Part shown: positions 31,028 through 42,700 of the stretch, piece by piece
How the letters are laid out: each line of letters starts with the position of its first letter
How positions within the stretch are numbered: position 1 is the first letter of the stretch
Origin: Tremella fuciformis
Taxonomy: Eukaryota; Basidiomycota; Tremellomycetes; Tremellales; Tremellaceae
Assembly (NCBI GenBank): GCA_032768795.1
Contig: CP136490.1
Span: forward strand, 1,054,001 to 1,118,000
Direction of reading: 5' to 3'
DNA length: 64,000 nucleotides
Position numbers and translations under genes: made by a program
Notes under the pieces: generated by a model
Seen by the model: the letters and a program-made list of their open reading frames with translations, nothing else
Told to the model about the DNA's origin: nothing
Database searches by the model: none

Positions 31028-31148
31028 TGTTGAAGGTTAGCCGCCACTGCGGGGTTATAGGAAGTGCCGTAGGACGAAACTACATATAGCCACCGCTCAT
31101 AGAGATAGTACGATGAATTCTCTCTTCCCAGCTCGTCCGCGATTCAAC
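31028..31148 (+). repeat. Copia-1 3' LTR, last base changed or lost
   Basis: 121 bp match the 5' LTR exactly by eye. The final A of TTCAACA is replaced by host-side sequence (TTCAAC then TTAGC), and no duplication of the left flank is found. Confidence 0.9.
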
Positions 31149-31268
31149 TTAGCTAGGAAGACTCGGTTTTACGTAAACATCTATTCTTTGCTTGGGGTTT
31201 TCAATTTCGGGTTTTCGGGCCACCCCTTGATTCCAACAATCGATAATCAAAGCGCGGAGGCAGCAGCC

Positions 31269-33475
31269 ATGAAGGGTCTACGCGCGGCGAGCAGGGCCGT
31301 ATGTACGCCCAGGCCGTCCTCAGTTGCGCTGAGTCGGTGAGTGCGGAGGCGGATTGACGAAATCTTGGCTGATGGGATGTAGACCTCCCTCTCGCCCGTC
31401 CTCTTCGGCTGCAGTAGCGCTCGACAGCTATGTCGAGGAGTCAGAGCTTTTGCGACCACAAAGACAGACTTTCCCTCAACTGTCTGCGTACTCGGCCTCT
31501 CCAAATGCTGCAGCAGGACCGTCGACTCTGAAGGTTCAGACTGCTTCGGCGGCATCTGCCTCAAACAATCCAATCGTGTCTCAGCTTGTCAATGGTCACA
31601 ATCTCGCTTCCGAAACATACGACTTTCCTCGAAGTACTGAAGCATGGAATCTTTACATGTCCCTCCCCGCCGCCTCTCGTCGAGATCTGCCCGTCCCGTA
31701 TCTCAAGCAGATCCTGCGCGCGGTCGTCCCGGCCAAACATCACATTCGACGCTTCCTCGCTCACTCCCTTCGCCTTCGCCACTACAAGGCTATTGAGGAA
31801 AGAGGCAGCATCCTAGAAGCTCGCCTCCAGACGGTCATTGCGGATCTACGACGCTCCCTCTCCAACAGCGGTCGCCGCCCTCGTGCAACGAGGAACGACT
31901 ACGAGTTGGACGCAGGCGACTACGCTTTCGCCATGAGCGTCCTCTCCCCGTTCGGTCGTTTGAAGGCTTGTGAGGATATCTGGACGGAGATGGAGCATAC
32001 CGATCTGGCTTTGGCTCCGAGGCTCAGGAGGAGCTTGTTGCGCCGGCGCATAGCCGTCTGGGGCCACTTTGTGGATTATCACCCCGTGCCGCCCACACCC
32101 AAGTCGAAGGATCCGGAGATGAACGAGCTCGAGCATATCATGAAACTGGCTCTGCCGACAATAGTCAATGAGGGTCCCCGAGTCGACCTGATGGCCCATC
32201 CGCCTCTGGTCCGCACATTGATTTTGAATCTCGGCAAAGTCGTGAATCGAGTGCGCGATGTTACGCTCCAACAGGCCACATATGGCGTAATAGAGGGGCT
32301 GCTGGTCAAAGGGTATGGCGTCGACATACGGTATCTGACCGTTGCGGAGGATGCCAAGGTCCCTCTTGGCGCTGAGAGCCTGAATGTGCTGCTTGCTCTC
32401 CTCGGGTCCCGGGGAGAACGCTGGAGGATGGTCAGCGCTCTTGAAGTGCTCGGAGCAGGCACAGGCCAGGCGATCAGGCCGAGCCGATGGGACGAGGATG
32501 CGGATGAAGATGAGGACATGTCACTACTCGAGCGTCCCTCGCATCTCACCGCTGAAGGTACTGCTTGTTCTTTCAGGGGAGAGACTCTGCTGATCTTCAG
32601 AATCCCCCTCATCAACACCTCTTCATGACTCGAGTATGCACTCGATCGACTTGTCGAACACCGCAAATCCCTCCAGCTCACGCTTCTACATCGCCTCGCG
32701 TGATACGGACGAAGCAACACCGATAATCGAGACCGTAGACCATCTATTGGAAAGTAGCGACGAGCCTCGAAAGTTCTCCGACTTCTACAAACCATCCTAT
32801 GTCCCCGAAAACCCCATTAGCTCGCCCCCTGAAGCTTTACCTCGCACATTCGACGACTTCTACCCCTCAACTTCAGCTGCTGCGACGAGTCCAGCGAGTG
32901 GCACTTTGTACACCTCAAACATCTTCTTGACGATGATGGATCAAGCCAAAAGAGCCCGGATCCCCGACCCTCGCTTGGCGCTACATATTCTGCGACTCGC
33001 CATGCTGGCCGACGAAGCCGCAGTTCCTTCCCCTACGGGAGAGCCTAACCTGTTGCCGCTAGCCAGAGCCAAGCTATTCGAGAGCGCTTGGCGATTGCAC
33101 CATTGCAATCTGGTCGCTAGGCTACCGGCCCACAACAGGGTCCTGAGTCTGGCGAGACGACACGAACAGCGATTGTCCGAGCGGCTCGTCGCAGTGGAAG
33201 AGCTGGTTGAGCTTGACCAGTCGGATAATCAGGACCTTATGCGCGCACGGTCTCTGCTGCAGCAGGAGAAGATTGCGATGGAGGTCATGCTGGACAAGGC
33301 GCAGAAGGAGATGCTCGCGGTTGATCATAAGCGCAGAAAGTCGCAGGTGCGGTTCAGGAGAAAGAGGCTCGAGGCGAAAATAGCCGCGGTGCAGGGTGCA
33401 TCCAGCCGCAAGCGGCCGACCTTCAAACGCCTGGCCAAGTCGGCAGTGTCAGCACCTGGTGTTGACAGCGTATGA
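31269..33475 (+). CDS. Probable mitochondrial helical-repeat (PPR-like) protein
   Basis: Exons 31269-31336, 31383-32557 and 32601-33475 (introns of 46 and 43 nt, GT-AG, in phase) give 705 aa. The start MKGLRAASRAVCTPRPSSVALSR is Arg/Ser-rich with no acid, like a mitochondrial presequence. The body is strongly helical. Stretches such as DAGDYAFAMSVLSPFGRLKACEDIWTEM and SLNVLLALLGSRGERWRMVSALEVL recall PPR repeats (one helix pair, then GR and a W/E-containing helix). The C-terminus is a charged helix and a basic tail (RRKSQVRFRRKRLEAKI). A role with organellar RNA or ribosomes is inferred from this layout only. The start codon lies only 120 bp from the Copia-1 LTR, so the insertion may have altered its promoter. 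Confidence 0.7.
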
Positions 33476-33633
33476 AGGCTGCTGCCATATAGTACGCAAA
33501 ATTGACAGATGCATGCGCTCTGTATACCGTAACCCGCGACTGAATGTACAACACCAGAGAACTGGATGAATGCAATGCGAAGGAAAGAGACCCCAAGAGC
33601 CCAAATAATGCTTCGATGTAGCGTTGAATGGTA

Positions 33634-34769
33634 CTACAGCTTGAGGGGAGCCTTTCTCCTCCGGCCGTACGAAGGGACTGCGCGCATGTCCTCGAACCGT
33701 CTTTGCAGGCCGCCTTCGGCGTGTGCGAGGGTCATCTCGTCTGATCCGCCGAACGAGACAAAGTCGAGCAGGAGGTTGGGGACGGTGCGGCGGCCGGTCA
33801 GGTGTTTGAGGAGCGTCTGGATGATGCCGCAGTCGACGCGCTGGTCGAGCTCGATGACGAACGGCGCGGGGGTGAGGAAGTAGTTGTCGAGTATGCTCTT
33901 GGCGTTCTTCGAGTAGGGGCAGTACGACTGGGACATCAGCGATATGGCATGTACGCAAGCTCGGTGGGACTGACCTTGGAGAACATGGTGATCCTGTATC
34001 GCTTGTTCGCAAAGTCTGCCCAGCCCTCTTCGAAGATCTCATCCTCCTCCTCGCCATTGTCGACCTCCATGAGGAGACGCTCCATGCCCCGACCACCAAT
34101 TTTCTTGAGATAGCTCTTGCTGGGGATTTCCCAGTCGTCGGGGAACATGCCGCCCTCTGCGAGCCACCATATGAGGGCGCGCAGGCTCTGCTGGCGATCA
34201 TGCTCGATGACGTCGGCACGGTGGGCCTGCAGCTCGGCCTCGGCCGCCTTCTCCTCCTCGGTCAACGGCACTGGCTCGACATACGAGTCCCAGAACACGT
34301 CGTCCTCGGCGATCAACTCCTCCTCGTCCTGCACCAAGAACGACATGCCGTTCCCGACATCGCCATGCTCGTCGCCATGCAGCGGTTGCTGCTTCACGTG
34401 CTCTGACGGGTACTCGCGTGCATAAAGGTGTTTGGCGGCAGGCGATCTGGACATGGAGAAGAACGGGAGGTCGATATGTGACGATGGGCGTGTGAGGTAC
34501 AGGACGAGGAGGACGGCCGAGGCGAGCATGGCGGCGATGGCAAGCGGGAGCGAGTGCTTCTCGGCACGCGTCTTGAGGTTGTACGATATGCGTCGCACTG
34601 TCGAGCGTGGGGAGCGGTTGGGCGAGATAGAGAGGGGCAGGAGGGGGCGCGCCTGCTTGGACGAGGAGGAAGGCGGCGAGAAGCTGAGGTTGATCGAGCA
34701 CGGCATACTGACGTGTCGTTTGGGCGGTGTGTGGGGAGTGTCGAATAGGTGCTGATGCTGCTGAGCCAT
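33634..34769 (-). CDS. Membrane-anchored glutaredoxin of the Grx6/Grx7 type
   Basis: Exons 34769-33975 and 33927-33634 (47-nt intron) encode 362 aa. After a Ser/Pro-rich cytosolic start there is one membrane segment (LPLAIAAMLASAVLLVLYL, about residues 73-92). A long lumenal stalk follows, then a C-terminal glutaredoxin domain: ITMFSK, active site SYCPYSKNAKSIL (Cys about 268), the TVPNLLL cis-Pro region and FGGSDEM. The intron falls just before the active-site codons. CPYS as a single-Cys site is that of yeast Grx7, a secretory-pathway monothiol glutaredoxin. The gene likely protects against oxidative stress in the ER or Golgi, by family analogy. The stalk is longer than in yeast. Confidence 0.85.
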
Positions 34770-37013
34770 CGTGTTGCTTATGAAAGGGAGGTGGGTCGGT
34801 CAGGTGTGATGGGGCCCCAAAGGTGACACGGGGATAGAGATGAGCGATGAGGAGTAGAGGTCCTTTGTTCGGGCTGCTGGGGAGAGTCCGTGCTGCGAGG
34901 AACCGTGTTGATGGGACCTCGTGGAGTAGGTCCGTGTGTTGAAGAAAAGGAGATCTGTGCGTAGCCCAAACTAGCGCAAATTTACCGAGCGGACCGGTGT
35001 CAGGTAGACGCTAGTGCGAGGTTGGCCGGCTGGAATGATGGTGTTGGGTTCAAGTTGAGACGTGCTAGCCAGACGAGTTGGGCGTCTGTGGGATCGCTAG
35101 ACGTATTGACAAGAGACAAGGGGACAAGATGAAGATACCCTCGAGGCCTAGGGTCGTCTTTTATTGATCGCACTTGGTTGACGCGCGCGATGGATGAACA
35201 CACGATCGACAGGTCTATCACCTGATCCTAGACGTGTCCAAAGCCGCCGCCGCCACCGCAACGACAACAACAGCGACAGCTCCTTGGAGCAGAGTGGGGG
35301 AAATTGTCCGGCAGACACCGAGATGATCTGCTGGAGTCTCCTCGCTGGCCCCTTGGTCTCGTACACCGCCGGGGCTATTGGGTCCTGGTCCGGGCTCGAC
35401 GGTCCGGAGTCGAGGACACTCCACAGTGCGCAGATGCTTGGGACGCAAGAAGATTCGCGCCCAGTAACCCGACTGACGGGCCGGTATGCCGAGAAGATGT
35501 ACCTCTGCTTCTCGCGCTCGCCCTCGGTGGTGAAGCGAAGAGCTGCGGGCGAGACGCGTCCGATGGCGCTGGGCGCTGGGCGCTGCTGCTGCTGATGGAA
35601 CGCAGTGAGGAACGTGAAGAACAAGGAGGAGTAAAGTGTAAAGAACAAGAGCGGGATATGACCTTTTGACACTGGTATGTCATCTGTTTGCATCGGTTGG
35701 GATTTTCGCCAAGCTTACGAAACCTCCGTACGGGTTCGTAGGCGAAACGCCAGTCAGAGAAGAGACAGGCAGCAGGCCCCACATGAAATAACCTGTTCGC
35801 TGCACCGCACCGCTCCGTCCACCGCTCCCGGTCTCCCAGGCATCAAGCCCGAGAAACATCTGCCGTCCTCGCCGCCAGTTCAGGACCCGAAAAAGGGATC
35901 TTCAGGGGGAGGGCGTCGACCTGCCGTCTCGGGTCTCCCCCGTCGTCCCGTGCGACAATGACGACGACATCTTGCTGGTTGCTTGAACCCCCGTTTGACA
36001 TCGCCGTGTCGGCTGAGCACCGCGTGCTCCGCTTGTCATGCATCATTGCGTCGTTCTGCGACATGGCAGCTCGGTGCGTCTTGTCTTGCTGGTCGGCGCT
36101 TTCTGTTGTGTCCAAAATGGCCTAACGGATTCCGGTGTTCAGTGGCAGGGCTAGATACGGAAGGACCAGGGTCCGGAGACCTTTCAAGCCGACGCCACTC
36201 GATCGCGTTCCTCTTGCGCGCCTTTTGTTTGGTCGAAGGTATGGCCGTCTGTCAGACATGTGCAGCGCCACGATATGCTAGTAGGCACCGACGATAGCCA
36301 TCCAGCGACGCTTCGGTCGTAGCTCGTCCAGTGGTGAGATGCGATCTGGCGGGCTTCAAGCCAAGGTCCCGGTAAGATAATGAATTCCTCGACGAGATAA
36401 TTGTCCGACCTCTGGAATGGACCTAGTGCAAGCATGGACAACCTCTCAGTCCTATCCATGCCACTTGTCCTCTCGGAGATGTGCGAGTCGGGGCGGTCGC
36501 CGTTGTGACGCAGGCTGATGAGCTTGACGGAGACCGCCGTGGGTGTGGTTCCAAGAGGCAGTGTCCCAGACCTGGGCAGACCCAGACCCACGGTCCATGC
36601 CAAGGTCGTTCCTGTGCAGACCCCGCCGACGGCGGCGCGGACATGACGGCGAGCTCCAAGCCAGCGACGCCATCACTTGTGAGGACCAGTCTGGGTAGGC
36701 GCCACATCGCCCAAGCGGGGCATCGTTACAAGAGCGCCGTCGTGCCTGTACCATGACAGACAGTTGGCATTGGCGAGCACGACTCGACAATGTTCTCAGT
36801 AGTCATCGCTCTTCTTTGCCTAGGCGGACTCACGCCTGCCTGCGGTCAATGCATCAGCATGCCAGATAGTGATTGTCTCGTGCGCGTGTAGAGACGATGG
36901 GGGAGTATCCGGTGGCCGACCGGGCCGGTGACGCCGGAGCGATAGTTGTCCGCTTCTTTCTCGTCGATGTGTGAGTTTGGTGATCACTTGGACTGCTCGG
37001 CATCAGATCGGAC
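34770..37013. other. Gene-poor gap (2.2 kb)
   Basis: No gene can be supported. A minus-strand frame at 35148-35693 begins with a hydrophobic stretch (LLFFTLYSSLFFTFLTAF) followed by a charged block (FTTEGEREKQRYIFSAY) and could be a small membrane protein, but its second half looks random. The part next to 34770 should hold the glutaredoxin promoter, and the part next to 37013 that of the dehydrogenase. Confidence 0.4.
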
Positions 37014-38279
37014 ATGGCCAAGCCCAAAGTGCTGATCTGCGCAGCACTCGGTCAGCTGTCTTGAAGAACACGAACTCCGTATTGATCTGCAGATCACCCG
37101 ACGCTCGGAGTCATCTGGGCTTATGAGGAGCTGCTGAGCCAGCTCGGCGCGGTGGCCGATATTGTCGTGAGTACTCACAGTGGCAGGGGGCAGCATGAGT
37201 GAAGCTGTCACCAGGACGAAGTCTGACGAAGCAGGAGCTCACATCTCGAAGTCGTGCGCAATTCTTCGAGGATTGCAAGGGCAAGTATGCCGATATACTT
37301 GCCATCTACCGACACACCGACTCGGTCCCCGCTGTCGGCTTTTTCGACGAAGAGTTGATCGCTCAACTTCCTCCTGGTGTGAAGTACATCTCACACAATG
37401 GAGCGGGGTACGACCAGGGTGTGTTACATCTACTTCATAGGGAGCTTTTTCCGACTTTGTTGACTGATCATAGTCAACGTTGCCGCTTGCACGAGGCGTG
37501 GAATACAGGTATCACATACTCCAGGAGCCGTCGACGATGCCACAGCCACCACGGCCGTCTTCCTGATCATCTCAGCTTTGCGGCAATACTCCTATGGGGA
37601 GAAGAGCGCGAGATCTGGACTATGGAAGGGGACGAAGCAGAATATCGGGCGGGATCCCGAAGGCAAGACGGTCGGTATCATCGGTATGGGCGGCATCGGC
37701 AAGGTGCGTATCGCGTGAAGACACCCAAACTCATCGACAGGCGGTGGCTCGGCGGCTCCTCCCGTTCGGGATGAAGATCATCTACTACAATCGCGGCCCG
37801 CTCGCTACGCCGCCTGACTTCCCCTGCACTTACATATCGAGCATGGACGAGCTGCTCGCGCAATCCGACGTCGTGTCGCTACATATGCCTCTCAATGCCC
37901 AGACTCGGGGCAGCTTCCGAAAGGCGCAGATGGACAAGATGAAGGACGGCGCCGCGCTGGTCAACACAGCGCGCGGGGCAATCGTCGTGGAGGATGACCT
38001 CATTGAGGCATTGGACAGCGGCAAGGTAAGCCGACTGAGCGAAAGTGTGGCTATCCCAAGAAAGCTGACAATCTGCTCTCGGCCGCGGGCCTCGATGTCT
38101 TTCCTGACGAGCCCAACATCAACCCCGTCCTACAGAAGATGGATCAGATCACCATTTTACCTCACATGGGAACTGACACGCGGGATACGCAGAAGAAGAT
38201 GGAGATGCAGGTCATCAGCAATCTCGTCTCTGCCGTTACTGGCAAGGGTCTCATCAATCTTGTTCCAGAGCAGCAATAG
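37014..38279 (+). CDS. D-isomer-specific 2-hydroxyacid dehydrogenase (glyoxylate/hydroxypyruvate reductase-like)
   Basis: Six short exons (37014-37050, 37093-37166, 37205-37418, 37474-37703, 37741-38025, 38061-38279) with introns of 35-55 nt give 352 aa in one frame. The enzyme reduces 2-oxoacids such as glyoxylate with NAD(P)H. Visible features are ISHNGAGYDQV before the first intradomain joint, the Rossmann motif VGIIGMGGIGKAVARR, the catalytic Arg in LVNTARGAIV, the DVFPDEP loop with its Glu, and the catalytic His in ILPHMGTDT. The third exon acceptor (37204) was chosen by frame and is the least certain. The gene faces the Gfo/Idh gene tail to tail, 92 bp apart. Confidence 0.88.
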
Positions 38280-38371
38280 CATAAACTTGATCAATGTGCA
38301 AGTTTATTGTACAGTCGGATGCACGCATCAGACAATGTTTATGGGCTCGGGAACGGTCCCTTTGAAGAGGT

Positions 38372-39794
38372 TCAACGATGTCCGACAGGCTGACGAGACG
38401 CGGTGTGCTTCTCCCCCGCCAAACGGATAGCCCAGGTCTGCGTGTGTTAGCCTACACCTGCCCATCACTAACCTTAATACGTACCAGCTCGTACGTCTTT
38501 GCCGCATCAGAGTATGGCGACTGGATCAAAGACTTGTCCTGCTTGTCGACTGCATCCACAATAGCCGACATCTCGCCGTAGAACGGGTCGTCGCCTGGGA
38601 ACTTGATGACTTCTTCGGCGCCCGTCTCGCCGGGTCTGCGGATGAAAAGCGACGAGTCGCCGTATGGGTTCTGCAACCGGATCATCCATCCGTCTGCGAC
38701 GATGGTCAACTCGCAGTGGTACTCCCCATCTGGGCGTCAATCCAATACTCAATTACCTGGTGAGCCACGGAGAAACGCACTATGAAGCGTGCAACTGTGT
38801 ACCAGACTGCCCATGGCTCCGCTTTCCCAGCGCCACATAGCACTCGTCAGATGAGGTATGCGTTTCTCTTTCGGGATGACCTCCTCGTCAAACTGCAGTT
38901 GGCCTAGCTTGCCGGGCCCGTCTTCCAGCTCGACGGTGTTGACGTGCAGAGTGTCGACTATGGCCTCGCCGGCAATGTAGCGCGAGAGGTCGACGATGTG
39001 CGTGCCCTGCCCTACGACAGCTGGAGTGTCAGCATATCCGGTGTGCGACTCGGCATGGCAGCAGAGGCGACATGCCACTCACGTCCCATCTCCACGTCCT
39101 TATCAAAGTAGCCGCAGTACGGCAAGATCGTCCCCGCGAACGCGTATGGCATCGCATATGTGGCGATGGTCGCCATCACCCGGATATTGTTTTCCTTTAT
39201 GAGTTGCCGGATGTACTGGACGGCTGCTACTCAGCCTATCTGACTGGCCATATCCTCCAGCACTCACCTTTCAGGTAGCGAAGCATGTAGCCCGTGCTGC
39301 AGAACTTCTTCTCCATCGTAGGCAGGAGGTTGTGCAAATGGTCGAAGGGACGGTTGGCCGAGGAGATTGGCTTCTCGCCAAAGATCGCACAGTTAGGGAA
39401 AAACTTGTGGATCTGCAGCTCCGAGTCTTTTCCGGGCACGTCAGAGCCTCTAAAGGTGGGCTGGATGCCCAGCAGCGCCAGCCTGCGTGGTGAGCACCTG
39501 ACGCAGGCCTGCGAGCAAGTCCTCAGCTCACATTGGAGGGGTCTCCTTCGGGACTCTTGCGCCAGCAGCTGCAATGCTCGGATAAAGCTGACACTGGTCC
39601 CACCCTGGCAGTTTCAAGGCTCGCTTGGCGTCGAGTCGCATTTGCGCTCGTCCGAGATCCGGGTCGACGATGCCCACGACGTTCAGTCGGTCCTCCAGCT
39701 TCTTCTGAAGCCGAGAGGCATGGTCCCAAGGCCCTTCGGCCCCACCGAAATTGACCCACGAAGCGCCAACAAACAGCACATTGAACTTGGACAT
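38372..39794 (-). CDS. Gfo/Idh/MocA-family oxidoreductase
   Basis: Exons 39794-39532, 39482-39268, 39223-39083, 39020-38781, 38729-38485 and 38437-38372 give 389 aa. Introns run 44-62 nt with good donors. The start MSKFNVLFVGASWVNFGG is the dinucleotide-binding strand and loop of the family. Later blocks are FGEKPIS (the EKP motif), VGQGTHIVDLSRYIAGEA and the ending YELTWAIRLAGE. Such enzymes oxidise or reduce sugars, inositols or related compounds with NAD(P). The substrate is not predictable here. A start at 39869 in the same frame is possible but would add a poor N-terminus. Confidence 0.85.
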
Positions 39795-42700
39795 GATCCT
39801 GCGTGAGAGATGGAAGTCGTAAGCGCCAGCGAGAGCGACTTGATGCATGGCTTCTTTGAGGATAAGCATCTTTCAGCGTTCAGCAGGTCTCGCTCCTCTA
39901 GATCTGGAGTATTGTCGGTGACTCGGGCCGGCACAGCCGAGCTTGGAGAGCATATCCGAGCGAGGAGAGCTCATCCGAGCGGTGCAAAAGATCATCCGAG
40001 AGGTGCAGAGACGGGGTGGAGGACCCATCATCGTGTTCTTGAGACATACTTATGCTGTCCGACCGGCGCCGCGGCGTGCTTATAAGCGCGCCTGTGAGTT
40101 GCTGGTAGCTTGGGAGTCTTCTACCACCCGGTCTTGTGACTCCGTTTGTTCTCACGCGACTCTTCCCTACACGTGGTCAGTGTCGGACTCGCCTCGCTGC
40201 GCGGGGATCAAGTGGGAGCTCCACCTGACGGCCTCGAGCCAAGCCAAGGAACGCGACCAAGTAGCTCTCCACGACAAGGTTTGTAATATGGACAGCCCTC
40301 CGACGGACATGCCTCACTGTCTCAAGCCTCCGCTGAGCCACTCATTCGCATGCGTTGCTGGGTTGTACCTGTCCGTCTTGACACCGAGCCTACTGCGGTG
40401 TCTTTTCAGAGGGGAGAAGCAGGCAGAAGGGGAAGAGAGAGAGAGAGACGGAATGAAAAGACCCACGGCACAGGCAGGAGGAGGGAGGGGGGCGTCGCGT
40501 GGGGCTCGGCGGCCGAAAATTGGGCGCGAGTGACTTCTTTTTGTCTTTTGATTTCCTTATTATTTTTTCGGCGATCTCCCGATTTTCCGGATAGAATTGA
40601 CGCCGGAGGCGCACAGACGTTGCATCAAGAAATCCGACGGATCATTACTCGGAAATCTCAAAGTCGCGGGCATGCCGATAGCGACCTCCCAGAACCACTG
40701 TGGAGACCGAACGAGAACGAGGGTGCATCTAGGCGCGGAAGGCCAAGTCCGTCTTGTGAGAAAGCAGATCTGGCGGACAACACCTTTGCGTAAAGGCGGA
40801 GCGGGGATCCCAACCGGCTTGCAGTCGGGGGTCGTGACGAATACGAAATTGCGTGAACGTATCGGTCGAGCTGGTGGCGCATGCAAGCTCGATCCGCCGC
40901 CCCGGTCAGCTGATCGAATATAGCGGCAGGTGTAGATGACCAAGCAAGCGACGACGAGTGAGTCACACTCGACATTGACGAAACCTGAACTCACCTGATC
41001 GACCCTCTCGGTAGCGACGGGATCCATTCAGGCTTTGTTTTAGTCTCACAACAGGCTCTGTCATAGACCAGGAACTCTGATCTTGGGTAACTACGTGGTG
41101 GGAAGCGGTTCCAATTCCAATGGGGCCTTGCAGTTCGGTCCGGAGCACCCCTGCCTGCCTCCCCCTGGCGGACTCGAGCCTGACGGTAAAATGCAGAGTT
41201 TCCATAGACGATTGGACTGCGGGGGACTTGCGTAACTTATTGGCGCTCGGAACCCGCGGACCTTTTCAATCTCTTTAGCTTTCGCATGGCGCCGCTCATC
41301 GCCATCGAACGCTTTTTCTGTAGCATCCACCTCACGTCCAGGCCGAGACTGTTAGCAACAGGCAGAGAACACAGGTGGAGATTGCGACGACGACCATGCG
41401 ATACCGTGCCGTTTCATTCATTCCCGTCAAGCGAGCCAGCAAGTCTGGAAATGACCGACTGACCGGCCGCTGGCTGCTCACCATTACGTCGTGGTCTTGT
41501 CCTCATTCCCTGACAAGATCCCAACTGACGCGCCATGTACCTGCAGCCCCAGGGCCCCTCTTCTGTCTCTGCTCGAGATGATAGAAATTGCTTCGCGGCT
41601 TGGCCGTCAGGAAAACTCACTCTACGGATAAGGGCCTGTCCGTCATGGGCGTCTTGGCCCTGGCTGAGGCTGGGGCTGAAGTCAGACGTTACTCTATCGT
41701 CCTGTCTGCCCGCATGCCCGCCCGCTCATCCGCCCGACCAGGCCAGGCCGGCGCATGGAATCTTTCCACGCAGAACACACAGGCTCGCCCGAGTTGTTAT
41801 GCGCAGCGGAGCACGACGACAGTCTGCCTGCTCGCCTGCCGATCGCGAGCCGTCGTGCGTGCGTCCTGCTCTGAAAGACTCCGAGGAGGCGGCGGGTGGA
41901 CCTCGACACAGCCAGCAGGGGCGGCCGAAATCTGTACGTGGACGGAGGTTCACAATCCGGGCATACTCTGGCTGTCTTGCCTGACCTTCGGTCGGCCAGG
42001 GATAAAGCTTCAAGCTCCTGCCGAACCCTGCGACCGATCGTCGACCCTGGCAGAGAGGTAACTCTGCTCAGTCTGGCGTAACGGGGCGTGGCTGTAGAGG
42101 TAGACGACTCCTGCATCTCCATGCACAGCTCAAGGCTGCTATCTCGTCGATTCAACGTCTCATCTCAATTGACATCTCGCATAGACCCATTCTTCGCATA
42201 GCATTGAGCTCGGTCAGACAGAGACAATAGGCAGCGATAGATGTTTCAAAAAGGTCTCTAGGGCCATCAAAGAAGAATCGAAAGGAGTCAGACCAGCCCC
42301 GACTAAGAAGACCACCACCGACCAGGTTCGTGTCCACCTATCTCTTTCCATCTTTCTTCTTCCCTCGTCTCCTGTCGCCTCTTGCGCTTTCGCGACTGGT
42401 CGACCGGCTGTGCCGTGGGCCTCTCGAGATCACGCGTATGGGTGCGCGAGCCGCTCTGCCGTTGCTGCGACCAACTGGGGCCGGAACGCGAGCAAGCGAC
42501 CTTCCCCCTTTTCCACCCTTGTACCCAATTGGGGCAGGTCAACTCCCCGTCGTCTCCCGTTGTGCATTTTGTCGGGCAACAATGACGCTTCGGTACGACT
42601 CTTGCCAGGCTTGTGCTGACCCGCTAGAGCCTCTTTGTATACATGCACGCCGAGCCTTTTGAGCATATGAGATAGCATACCTACTCTAGGTAAGCCTTCT

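Larger units (their letters stand above)
12468..31148 (+). mobile_element. Copia-1: Ty1/Copia LTR retrotransposon, split by a nested Gypsy element
   Basis: 122-bp LTRs begin TGTTGAA and end TTCAAC(A). They lie at 12468-12589 and 31028-31148 and look identical except for the missing last base on the right. Without the nested insertion the element is about 5.04 kb. The gag-pol frame runs 12645-15057, is broken by the Gypsy element plus its ACCTG duplication, and resumes in the same phase at 28696, ending at 30587. The polypurine tract AAAGGGGAG abuts the right LTR. No target-site duplication is visible (CATGT left, TTAGC or TAGCT right), so one flank may have been lost or exchanged. Confidence 0.93.

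Noticed and set aside
12468..31148. Signs of repeat-induced point mutation in the nested elements
   Set aside because: Frames are intact and LTR pairs look identical; no excess of C-to-T changes or stop codons is visible.
35148..35693. Minus-strand ORF with a hydrophobic N-terminus
   Set aside because: Only the first third looks protein-like. No splice model gave a convincing continuation, so it is mentioned in the gap only.
38730..38756. A 27-nt intron in the Gfo/Idh gene
   Set aside because: A 51-nt intron with the better donor GTGCGT (38730-38780) keeps the same frame and gives a more family-like protein.
39943..40533. A 196-aa plus-strand ORF in the gene-poor gap
   Set aside because: Composition is random-looking, with no domain, and it ends in low-complexity purine-rich sequence.
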